A program made the position numbers and the translations under genes. Positions 19,622-29,983 of a DNA stretch of 64,000 nt are shown piece by piece. This stretch comes from Ancistrus triradiatus. Lineage: Eukaryota > Chordata > Actinopteri > Siluriformes > Loricariidae. The first letter of the stretch is position 1. The number at the start of each line of letters is the position of its first letter. Below the pieces are notes generated by a model. The model saw only the letters and a list, made by a program, of their open reading frames with translations, made no database searches and was not told the origin of the DNA. The DNA is taken from contig JAJAGP010000356.1 of NCBI GenBank assembly GCA_025084515.1, positions 1-64,000 of the forward strand. The letters run 5' to 3'.

Positions 19622-21211
19622 CAGTCATGGCCAAAGGTTTTGAGAATGACACAAACATCAATGTCCACAAAGTATACTGCTTCAGTTTTTATAATGGCAA
19701 TGTGCATATACTCCAGAATGTTATAAAGAGTGATCAGCTTAACAGCAATTAATTGCAAAGTCAATATTTGCCTAGAAAATGAACTTTATCCCCCAAAACA
19801 CATTTCAACTTCATTGCAGCCCTGCCTTAAAAGGATTAGCTAACATCGTTTCAGTGATTGCTCTATTAACACAGGTGTGTGTGGGTGTTGATGAGGACAG
19901 GGCTGGAGATCAATCTGTCATGATTAAGTAAGAATGACACCACTGGACACCACTGGACACTTTAAAAGGAGGCTGGTGCTTGGCATTCATTGTTTCTCTT
20001 CTGTTAACCATGGTTATCTCTAAAGAAACACGTGCAGTCATCATTGCACTGCACAAAAAAATGGCCTAACAGGGAAGAGTATCGCAGCTAGAAAGATTGC
20101 ACCTCAGTCAACAATCTATCGCATCATCAAGAACTCCAAGGAGAGAGGTTCCATTGTTGCCAAAAAGGCTTAAGCTCCAGGGCGGCCCAAGAAAAGGACA
20201 GGGAAAACGCCAGGGACCGTCTCTTTTTAAAAGTGTTTCAGCTGCGGGATCGGGCTACCAGCAGTGCAGAGCTTGCTCAGGAATGGCAGCAGGCAAGGTG
20301 TGAGTGCATCTGCACGCACTGTGAGGCGGAGATCTTGGAGCAAGGCCTGGTCTCAAGGAGGGGCAGAAAAGAAGCCACTTCTCTCCAGAAAAAAACATCA
20401 GGGGCAGACTGATATTCTGCAAAAGGTACAGGAGTGGACTTGCTGAGGGGGACTGGGGTAAAGTCATTTTCTCTGATGAAATCCCCTTTCCGATTGTTTG
20501 GGACAACTGGAAAACAGCTTGTTCGGAGAAGACGAGGTGAGCGCTACCACCAGTCTTGTCTCATGCCAACTGTAAAGCATCTAAACCATTCATGTGTGGG
20601 GTTGCTTCTCAGCCAAGGGAATCGGCTCTCACAGTCTTGCCTAAAAACACAGCCATTAATAAAGAATGGTACCAGAATGTCCTCCGAGAGCAACTTCTCC
20701 CAACCGTCCAAGAGCAGTTTGGTGATCAACAATGCCTTTTCCAGCATGATGGAGCACCATGCCATAAAGCAAAGGTGATAATGAAATGGCTCAGGGAACA
20801 AAAGATTTTGGGTCCATGGCCTGGAAACTCCCCAGATCTTAATCCCATTGAGAACTTGTGGTCAATCATCAAGAGACGGGTGGACAAACAAAAACCTACA
20901 AATTCTGACAAAATGCAAGCATTGATTGTGCAAGAATGGACTGGTATCAGTCAGAATTTGGTCCAGAAGTTGATTGAGAGCATGCCAGGGAGAATTGCAG
21001 AGGTCCTGAAGAAGAAGGGTCAACACTGCAAATATTGTCTTGCTGCATTAACTCATTCTAACTGTCAATGAAAGCTTTTGTTACTCATAATATGATTGCA
21101 ATTATATTTCTGTGATAAGAACATCTGACAAACACACATAAAAACCAGAGGGCAGCAGATCATGTGAAAATATAATATTTGTGTCATTCTCAAAACTTCT
21201 GGCCATGACTG
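19622..21211 (+). mobile_element. Tc1-like transposon, family 3, nearly complete
   Basis: Starts CAGTCATGGCCAAAGGTTTTG after TA and ends with the inverted form (ggccatgactg) before TA. The length is about 1.59 kb, as expected for a full Tc1 element. The transposase inside is broken. Confidence 0.92.
20010..21071 (+). pseudogene. Tc1 transposase, family 3, frameshifted
   Basis: It starts MVISKETRAVIIALHKK and reaches a stop within 20 codons at an A run. The rest is spread over three frames. The C-terminal part, 20556-21071, is the longest and shows QHDGAPCHKAKV (second catalytic Asp), then PGNSPDLNPIENLW (final acidic residue), so the element belongs to the DD-E transposases. Several indels make it inactive. 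Confidence 0.85.
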
Positions 21212-21214
21212 TAG

Positions 21215-21578
21215 AACCAGAGCTACCACAGCCAAGAGGGATCACATGAGACATCAGCAACCCTCCTCCCCCGCAACAACCAACCTGAGTGATCGCACTT
21301 GGGAGGCAAATAGACAACAACCCAACGTCCCAGATCACAAAGCTATGACTATTAACCCTCAGCTCTACCTTTAGTCTAAGGCAAGGATGCACAAGTCAAG
21401 ATCAAGAGGACTGAAGCCCAGCCCAGCCGGACCACCCTTCAGATACTCCTGGCCAAAGGACAAGGCATGACAAAACAGGCAGGAAAGACATGACTCCAAA
21501 CACTGGCGCCAGTAACCTGAGCCATGCATCCCAGCCAAAAGCCCACGTAAATAAATGTCTTTAGCCTAGACTAAAGTT
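21215..21578 (-). mobile_element. LINE fragment, reverse
   Basis: In reverse sense it matches 31840-32170: 'tttagtctaggctaaagacatttatttac', in pieces, followed by the 'ggatgcatggctcag' part. It is the end of the reverse-transcriptase frame plus part of the 3' untranslated region. Confidence 0.65.
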
Positions 21579-22852
21579 CCTCAGAAATCTCCTTTGTTCA
21601 TGCCATGATACACTTCCACAAACATGTGTTGTGAAGAGCAGACTTTGATGTTCTTTAAATAAAACAGGGATATATCAAAGTCTGCTCTTCACAACACACG
21701 TTTGTGGAAGTGTATCATGGCACGAACAAAGGAGATTTCTGAGGAGCTCAAAAAAAAAAGTTATTGATGCTCATCAGACTGGAAAAAGGTTACAAAACCA
21801 TCATCTCTAAAGAGTTTGGACTCCACCAATCCACAGTCAGGGAAGACAGATTGTGTACAAATGGAGGAAATTTCAAGGACCATTGTTACCCTCCCCAGGA
21901 GTGGTCGACCAACAAAGATCACTCCAAGAGCAAGGCGTGTATATGTAATAGTTGGTGAGGTCACAAAAGGACCCCAGAGTAACTTCTAAAGCAACTGAAG
22001 GCCTCTCTCACATTGGCTAATGTTAATGTTTATGAGTCCACCATCAGAAGAACACTGAACAACAATGGTGTGCATGGCAGGGTTGCAAGGAGAAAGCCAC
22101 TGCTCTACCAAAAGAAAAAATTGCTGCTCACCTGCAGTTTGCTAAAACATCACGTGGACAAGCCAGAAGGCTATTGGAAGAATGTTTTTGGTGGACAGAT
22201 GAGACCAAAATAGAGCTTTTTGTTTTAAAAGAAAAAAGCGTTATGTTTGGAGAAAGGAAAAATACTGCATTCCAGCATAAGAACCTTATTCCCATCTGTG
22301 AAACATGGTGGTGGTAGTAGTATCATGGTTTGGGCCTGTTTTGCTGCATCTGGGCCAGGACGGCTAGCCATCATTGATGGAACAATAGATTTTTGAATGA
22401 TATCAGAGAATTCTAAAGGAAAATGTCAGGACATCTGTCTATTCTATGAACTGAATCTCAAGAGAAGGTGGGTCATGCAGCAAGACAACGACCCTAAGCA
22501 CACAATCCGTTCTACAAAGAATGGTTAACAAAGACTAAAGTTCATGTTTTGGAATGCCCAAGTCAAAGTCCTGACCTTAATCCAATGGAAATGTTGTGGA
22601 AGGAACCTGAAGCGAGCAGCAAAATGTGAGGAAAAAACCCACCAACATCCCAGAGCTGAAGCTCTTCTGTACGGAGGAATGGGCTAAAATTCCTACAAGC
22701 CGGTGTGCAGGACTGATCAACAGCTACAGAAAACGTTTAGCTGCAGTTACTGCTGCACAGGGGGGTCACACCAGATACTGAAAGCAAAGGTTCACATACT
22801 TTTACCACTCACTTTTACCTCAATAAATAAATTACCAAGTATAATATTTTTC
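21579..22852 (+). mobile_element. Tc1 family 1 copy, multiply damaged
   Basis: It carries the family-1 transposase from MARTKEISEELKK (near 21718) to HTRY (near 22783), with many one- and two-base indels, a deletion in the middle and no intact outer termini. The right side ends in the subterminal 'caataaataaattaccaag'. The left end is a foldback, listed separately. Confidence 0.85.
21580..21745. repeat. Foldback at the left end of a Tc1 copy
   Basis: The sequence 'ctcctttgttcatgccatgat' type at 21590, through 'gaagagcagactttgat' at about 21650, is followed at once by its reverse complement (tatcaaagtctgctcttc ... ggcacgaacaaaggag). The arms are about 70-80 bases with few mismatches and a short A/T-rich loop near 21655-21670. 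Confidence 0.8.
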
Positions 22853-25800
22853 TGGCCACCTCTTCCACACTCCAAGTGCAAGAGGAGATCACAAGAATAG
22901 ATGGAGCAGCTGCAGTACTCAAGTAGTCAGATGAGCTAGTGAAACAAGAAAAAGCCAGAGTGGTCAGTACACTGTACACCAACAGGTACAAAGCCCAACT
23001 ACCTCCACCGTAGCACAGACTTACCTTACTGGTGCTACCACCTCTTTCTTGCTCCTTTGTCTTTGGAGACAAAGAGATATGGAAACAATTTCTGAAACAA
23101 CATTTGCCATCACAAACTTTGCCAGTTGAAATGGGAAAGTCAAGCCCTGTCAGATAGATAAACAAAAAACACTGACAGGATGACAAACCATACAGAACGG
23201 CTTACCTTAGACAGGAGAAGTCCAACACAATAAAAAAAAAAAAAATAAACACCTCAGCGAGCTACATAGACTTACCAAAACACATTTGAAAACATTCTAA
23301 ACAATTAGCCTGAACTGAGCAGACGAGCTGTCAGAACCATTAGCCAGCTCGTCTTCACCTGCAGCAACAATAAAACAAAATGTTTTGACCAAAAACAAAC
23401 TCGTGATGCGAAATGACACGTTCACCGTTACCATCCCTCGCCGAGTTCTTCACCACTTAGGCACCTGCTTTCTAACAATGTAAGAGAGGTTATGCTTAAA
23501 TCAAGCCCAACACTGCTGTTTTTTTCTGTAACAACGCTACCAATACACACAGCCCAGATTAGATCTCATCTCTGGTTGTTTATTCAACTACTGCTGACTT
23601 TTTTACTTTGCTTTAAACATGTCTTGGTTGCAAAACGAAATGAAGGGAATTATTATACACTATATCTTACATTCATACTTGGTAAAGACCAGATTCATAA
23701 AGGCACATTCAGTAGAAAATACTTGCTTTGCTGATCTCAAAAAGAAACTGCATCAGTCTCTATATACCCTTCAAAAATTCACCAAGCCTAGAGAGCTTGC
23801 ATCAAGACTATCAGACACTTTATAAGACCGTACTTGACTGCCATCTTTGCACATTGTATTATTTGCATATTGTATACTATTGCATTTCAATTTGGTAGAG
23901 CATCCTAATCAGCTTTAACTTCCACAGCTATAAAGATGTTCTATACTAGATGTTCAGTTTAACACTACACCTCATATGAAGTAATTAAGTCAAGCTCTTG
24001 CATTCCAAGTCCACTTGTTCTTCAACCCTAAACCAAAAGTGATAAAAGAGGTGGAAGTGATAAAAACCAAAAGAGGTGGAAGAACAAATTCAACACTGGA
24101 GATGGCTGAATCTTTATTTACACAATAAACAAAACAACACTGCTTCTAAACCAAACCAAGGTACATATGGTGATGCAAAGTGAACCTCTGTTCAGCTTGT
24201 GATAGTTGTTTCCAGTTGCTGGGCTGAAACTCTGTGACCAAACATCCACGGAAAGGTGTGAGCTGCAAATGTGGTCTTGGAGATTTATCGGTGCTCAATA
24301 ACACCTAATGCATTGGGTAAAAAGTGGAAGAAGGACAAAATGGTGACAGCAGTCCTACAGGAACACGTACACACTGCCTTTGCATCTTGCTTAAACACTT
24401 TACTCAATTCATACTCCACTCAGACCGGACAGCAGGGTGCATTTATAGATGAGCGATACTCTGGACGTTTCGTTTTGCCCTCAGCCCTGCGCGGTTCCGA
24501 CTTGGCGTAGTGTGCTTTTGTCACCGCTGGAAAAGCTGATAATCTCGCAGGATTTGACAAGTTTATGGAATAAAAGACAGTCAATTATGCTGACGTAGGG
24601 CAGTGCGGTAAAGAGGATTGTGTGTCCTGTTTCCTTGATTCAAGGAAATAAGCAATTTTTGTAAGTTCGAGACACAAAAGGTCCACAAATTTCAATAAGA
24701 CGCTTTCTCGCTGTAGACCCCATCGTGACTCGGTGCGTCAGGTCAAACGTCACCTGAGGCGGCGGGAGTAAAGAGAAAATGGGGAAAGGGGTTACGAGCA
24801 GAACCATGAAATACAAAACAGATTATAGCAACACAATTCATTACACATCCTAAATAAAACACAATCTTAAACATCCTAAATAACTATTCCATCGAGCTTT
24901 CAAACACTTCAAGTTAACCTACAGGTTTGAAAACCTATGTTCTACATACAGCTTTGCACCCAGTAGGATAAATCGCCAAGCCAAGGATTGTCACCGGAGA
25001 TAAAGTTTGCTAACAGAACTTCAGGGGCTGGAGGCTCAATGCCAGCCGCTGGAAATGGAAGTCCATGACAGTACCCTGCAATGGACTGACACCCTGTCTG
25101 ATGTGGACCTCTACCAAGCACTCAATGAACTTCAAATCAAATTTTCTGGCCCTGCCAAGTGACCGTGACCGGGACGAGCAGGGATACCACTGGATGCTTT
25201 GCTTGCTAAAACTGACACAGGACATTTATTATTTGGAGGAATCTAGGCTTCTAAGACATCTAGGCTACTCATACATTTACAGAAAATGACATCATTGGAA
25301 ATTGTCCAAATAAAACAATGGTCATTCTATCATGGGCAACCTAAAAAATTGAACATGCACCCCACAAACAAAACAGACAGCAGAAATGAGCTTGTACTGG
25401 GAAAAGCAAAGGGTTCCGTTCATAGCTTCATGCAGTACTAAGGCAGGAGCTCACGCTTTGCAGATTCACCTCGCACTGGGACAAAAGGGGAAAGGATGTA
25501 TGGAGGGACTTGCAGGAAAATGCAACTGCACAGCACACTGGACAGACCCTTTGTGGCCTTCAGGCATGCGGCGACCCACCCGTCCCTGCCCGCGAGTGCA
25601 GACACTCACCCTCCGGCTCAGGAAAACGTTAACGTTTAAGAGGTTTTCTGCTCTCCCGATTGACGTTTTGATTTTCTCCGTTCCAGTGACCCTTCCACAT
25701 CTGCAGAACAAAAGTGGGTCATATTACAAGGAACAACTAAACACTGACCTTGGTTATCTTTGTAGAAGAAACATAAAGCAATAACACTAACAAGTACAAC

Positions 25801-26645
25801 ACTATAAACACATAATATGAACTGAACTTTCTACCGTATCATGCCAAACGTAAGTACAAAATATCACTGGTTCAAAAAAGAAACACAAAATGTTGCACAA
25901 ATACAAGAAACAGAGATTAGAACAAGTTAATAACTTACAAGTAAAAAGCAAGTCTTAAGTCTTGACACCGATGTCCCAAATCAAGCCCCGAGTCAGGACA
26001 AAAGTCCCATGTTACGGTAAGTCCCAAGTCAATACAAGCAAGTTCGAATCAAATCCCGAGTCGTAAACATCAAGTCATATTCAAGTCACCACAGAGTAAG
26101 TAAATAACTAAATATAACTGAACAATACTTGATTTGATTAAGATTGATTGTTCATTGAAGTGTTTCTTCTGCTTTTAGAACTGGACTGAACGTTCAAAAA
26201 TGTTTGGAAAGTTAATGTAGCAGACTCTGAGATTAGACCAGTACCACATATTTCACCACTTTGGTGCAAATTCATACTGAAACCATCTTTATAATGCATT
26301 TCAACTAAGATTCACTTACATGAGATCGCACCATACTCATACTCACATCCGTAGTCTCAATAATAAACTCTTAAACTCACCTGGGACTCTTGTACCTCTG
26401 AATGTCCCTGCCTCTCAGTGCCCAGCTCTGTTCTATGTGTGAGTTGACACCATTATGAAACATTTCCGTAAGCACTTCATTCCATTCTTAATATTGTATT
26501 CAAGTGTCTTTTATTAATGGGGTCTTTACTTACTTTGCTTTTTGATTCACTGAAAAAATTATCCAATGCATGTTTTTCTTATCACTGCTTTTTAGCTGAT
26601 CTGGCTAACAGAACACACAGTGATCCAATATTTCAGCTCAGCTCC
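22853..26645. other. Intergenic, no gene supported
   Basis: No splice-bounded reading frame with a known motif is found. A CpG-richer stretch at 25540-25700 and another at 24460-24760 might be promoter-like, but neither is joined to a coding exon. The 25025-25120 part resembles widely dispersed fish repeats ('caatggactgacaccctgtc'). The open frames of 80-130 codons here have no supporting features. Confidence 0.4.
25940..26095. repeat. AAGTCC-rich degenerate repeat, second patch
   Basis: 'aagtctt', 'aagtccc' and 'caagtc' recur at irregular spacing, as at 18595-18925. Confidence 0.6.
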
Positions 26646-26649
26646 CTTT

Positions 26650-27534
26650 CTGCATAAATATGACCTAAAACATCATCAGATTTTCACACAAGTCCTAAAA
26701 GTATATAAAGAGAACCCAGTTAAACAATGAGACAAAAATATTATCTTATTATCTTATATTATATTATGATAGCAAACTGCAGATGAGCAGCAATGTTCTT
26801 TTTGGAGAGCAGTGGCTTTCTCCTTGCAACCCTGCCATGCACACCATTGTTGTTCAGTGTTCTCCTGATGGTGGACTCATGAACATTAACATTAGCCAAT
26901 GTGAGAGAGGCCTTCAGTTGCTTAGAAGTTACCCTGGGGTCCTTTGTGACCTCGCCAACTATTACACGCCTTGCTCTTGGAGTGATCTTTGTTGGGCGAC
27001 CACTCCTGGGGAGGGTAAGAATGGTCTTGAATTTCCTCCATTTGTACACAATCTGTCTGACTGGGGATTGGTGGAGTCCGAACTCTTTAGAGATGGTTTT
27101 GTAACCTTTCCCAGCCTGATCAGCATAAACAACTCTCTGAGCTCCTCAGAAATCTCCTTTGTTCGTGCCATGATACACTTGCACAAATGTGTTGTGAAGA
27201 GCAGACTTTGATAGATACCTGTTCTTTAAATAAAACAGGGTGCCACTCACACCTGATTGTCATCCCATTGATGGAAAACACCTGACTCTAATTTCACCTT
27301 CAAATGAACTGATAATCCTAGAGGTTCACATACTTTGCCACTCACTAATATGTAATATTGGATCATTTTCCTCAATAAATAAATGACCAAGTATAATATT
27401 TTTGTCTCATCTGTTTAACTGGGTTCTCTTTGTCTACTTTTAGGACTTGTGTGAAAATTTGATGATGTTTTAAGTCATATTTATGCAGAAATGTAGAAAA
27501 TTCTAAAGGGTTCACAAACTTTCAAGCACCACTG
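26650..27534 (-). mobile_element. Tc1 family 1 copy with internal deletion, reverse
   Basis: The right terminus is intact (ttcaagcaccactg before TA). The left side starts inside the terminal region (ctgcataaatatgacc) without the outer end. The minus strand encodes the N-terminal DNA-binding half (MARTKEISEELRE... to KKNIAAHLQFA); the whole catalytic half is deleted and replaced by an AT-rich stretch near 26740-26765. Confidence 0.85.
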
Positions 27535-27699
27535 TAAGGCGTCTTAACACTTTATGGTAAAAGTCATGCTACAAAGAAACTGCATTTTGATGAATTGGAT
27601 CTGTCCAAGCCTGACTCTGGAATTAATGAATAGGGTTGGGAATGAAAACATGATTCCTATTCAGAAACCGTTCCAAAATTGCAAGAATTAAGTCTTTTT

Positions 27700-27965
27700 A
27701 TGCTTCAAAAACACAGCCAACATTAGTGCAAAAACACATCTGTGCTGAACACAACTCCTTGGTTCATGATACATGTAACTTATGATAGATTTCTCGAAGT
27801 GTATCCGCATCAAAAATCATGGAGCTCCTGTAATTTGTATATCCTGGATTTTCTGGGAAACAGAAACAGATCGATTCGAACATTATTTCTGAAGAGAAAC
27901 TTTTGTTCTGTAGTTATCGGCGCTGAAGGACAACAAGGACCGAGCTACACTGTGATAGGATTAAA
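27700..27965. mobile_element. Fragment of mariner-like element related to 35223-36043
   Basis: 'ggttcatgatac', 'ttatgatagatttctcgaa', 'ggattttctggg' and 'aacagaaacagatcgattcg' are colinear with 35815-35960 of the complete element. No terminal repeat is preserved on the left. Confidence 0.6.
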
Positions 27966-28186
27966 ATGAAAAGAAGTTAAAATAATTAAAATAATACTTA
28001 AATTTCTGCCTCTTTTGAACATTAGCCTACGCAAACTGATGCTGCGTGATTTCAGTTATGTGCGTAGACCTGTTTATAGTCATTCACATTGTCTACACTA
28101 ACCTTTGCAAATTTAAAATGCCACCGGACAGAGAGGAGGGGCAACAGCGAGTTGATTAGAATTTTCTCTGAAGTGTTTGGGTATAT

Positions 28187-28192
28187 TTTATT
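28187..28192 (-). terminator. Candidate polyadenylation signal of ccdc88a
   Basis: First clean AATAAA on the minus strand after the stop codon at 29180, about 990 bases downstream. That would be a 3' untranslated region of ordinary length. Only position supports it. Confidence 0.3.
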
Positions 28193-28599
28193 AATGACGG
28201 ACTCTTTACAACTCCCCCACAAAGACCAACTCCACGGACGGCTCAATTACACAACTGGCACCAAACAAAAAACAACTTGAAACAATACAGCCACGTGATG
28301 GAATTGCTTCATTTTGACTAAAGCAATCATGATGGGATTACTGCATGAGACCCACTGACACGACCACGCAACACCAACCATTCCCCAAAAAGTATTTATC
28401 CCCCAAACGAGAGAGTTATCAAGCCGCTGGAAAATAAGGTTAAAAATAATGCACCCGGGTTAGTCCTTTAAATAACATTGATGAGACAGAGCATTGTGGA
28501 ACATGCTCTGCAGTCCTAATTGCTTTATGTAAGGGGCAGGCTGGATCGGTCTTTGGTTAATGTTGGGATTTTGGACTGCAAAAATATAGGCAGGTTGCA

Positions 28600-28812
28600 G
28601 GGATGAGCGACACAGCAAAAATATCATCATGTGTGTATGTGATTCGCTATTGTGAAGGGTACAGCCATATTAGCAAAGCCACACCCCCACACACCCAATC
28701 CCCATCATTTCTGAGATTTCTGGTTGCTGGAAGTTACTGGAATATAACTCTCCCCAATATTAATAAACTTACTATCACAACCATGATATTTCAATGTATC
28801 GCCCAGCCCTGG
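28600..28812. mobile_element. Possible hAT-like miniature element
   Basis: The left edge 'gggatgagcgacacagcaaaaatatcatca' and the right edge 'ccatgatatttcaatgtatcgcccagccct' are imperfect inverted repeats of the 'gggctgggcgatac' type common in vertebrate hAT derivatives. It would lie in the 3' untranslated region proposed for ccdc88a. Confidence 0.35.
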
Positions 28813-29179
28813 CAAAAGCAACAACAACAACAACCAGTAGGATGATCACATGGGAAGGTTCGTGTCCTGATTAGATACTGATGGCAGCAATATCATTATC
28901 ATTCAACTTAAAAAGGTTTATGATTTCTAATGGCTTATGGTTTTGGCAAACAGAATCAGGTAAAACGTCAGGATTATCGAGCATGCAAACATTCAACAGC
29001 AGGATGAATCAAACAAGGGGGTTGTACAGCATCCAAGTCCCACAGAACCAAAGGCAGGTGAAGCAGTGCATGAGTGTGGTTACGAACCAGCAACAAAAAC
29101 AGAAACCGTGGGCTACCACCAAAAGCGTTCATGCAAGGATGGTAAACTTTAAACAGTAAAGTCACGCGGTCCCGACGTG

Positions 29180-29983
29180 TTAAACGCAGCCATACTCGTA
29201 CCACAGCGATTGGCTGTCCTCCGAACTTAAGGCGGCGGATCTGTCGGATTTGTCATCGTGACCCTGCGCGTCTGTCTCTTCGTCGTTCGGCCGATTCGGA
29301 ACGCTTTTGGCTTTGAGCGGAGGGCCGCTGATGTTACTAACGAGGGACGTGTTGAGTGACACGTAGGCCTGGTTCTTAGAGGCGCCCGCAAACGCCGGCT
29401 CGCTAAAGATCGAGTCCAGAAAGACCGAATCTACAGTAAAGGAGGGACCTAGGTATTCCTGCAGAGTCGACAACTCGGGGTCGTCTGAGTTCGGGACGCG
29501 ACTGGCGACCGGCAAGCTGGCGGACTTGGGCAAGGTCGGTAACCGGGGGGAATTCGGGTACTCACTGGACGTGCCGTTGGATCGAGACGCCTGGCTCTTG
29601 GAGGGCGAAGGATCCACGGAGACGGGCTGCCGGGCGTCCTTGGCCAGCGTGTCGTGGACGCTGGAGCGCCGCGTGCTGCCCTCCGCTGTGGAGATGACGC
29701 TGCTGGCACGAGGAAGACCGGAAGAAGAGGAAGAGGCGTCCAGACGCTCGCACACGGACGTAGCCTTCGTCTGAGCGCCGAGGCCTAACCTGGGCCCGCT
29801 CCCCTTGACCCGAGTGCTCTCCGCCTTGCGCAGACTCGGTCGGCCTGGACGTTGATCGGTCGGTGCGGCCTTCCCGCTGGCTGACCGCAGAATTCCCCGG
29901 CCTTTGAGACGCTCCGTCTGCACGGGATCGGACACTCTTGACGCGCGTGGGGATTTGACGCTCGGGTCGTCTTGGCCCCCAGA
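29180..29983 (-). CDS. ccdc88a: ccdc88a last exon, tail with GBA-like motif and PDZ end
   Basis: 267 codons plus TAA, acceptor CTCTAG|TCT, phase 0. In order: basic/Ser-rich part, LPRASSVISTAEGSTRRSS (a girdin signature; the R-R-S-S site is kinase-like), a Pro/Ser-rich linker, PELSTLQEYLGPSF (GBA-like, about residues 163-176 of this exon), an acidic stretch, and SLWYEYGCV at the end. The exon is markedly GC-richer than the introns. Confidence 0.94.
   Translation of the reverse strand, partial: SGGQDDPSVKSPRASRVSDPVQTERLKGRGILRSASGKAAPTDQRPGRPSLRKAESTRVKGSGPRLGLGAQTKATSVCERLDASSSSSGLPRASSVISTAEGSTRRSSVHDTLAKDARQPVSVDPSPSKSQASRSNGTSSEYPNSPRLPTLPKSASLPVASRVPNSDDPELSTLQEYLGPSFTVDSVFLDSIFSEPAFAGASKNQAYVSLNTSLVSNISGPPLKAKSVPNRPNDEETDAQGHDDKSDRSAALSSEDSQSLWYEYGCV

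Noticed and set aside
19167..19670. Minus-strand frames with CPNTFG or SQYFW repeats
   Set aside because: They are translations of a minisatellite, each frame giving a different repeat, with no gene context.
22815..23186. Minus-strand frame of 123 codons with a hydrophobic stretch
   Set aside because: It overlaps the Tc1 remnant end, has no splice or family support and includes unlikely low-complexity parts.
25386..25784. Plus-strand frame of 132 codons near a CpG-rich stretch
   Set aside because: No domain, no splice context and no start-site support; the CpG-rich part might be a promoter, but nothing coding is attached.
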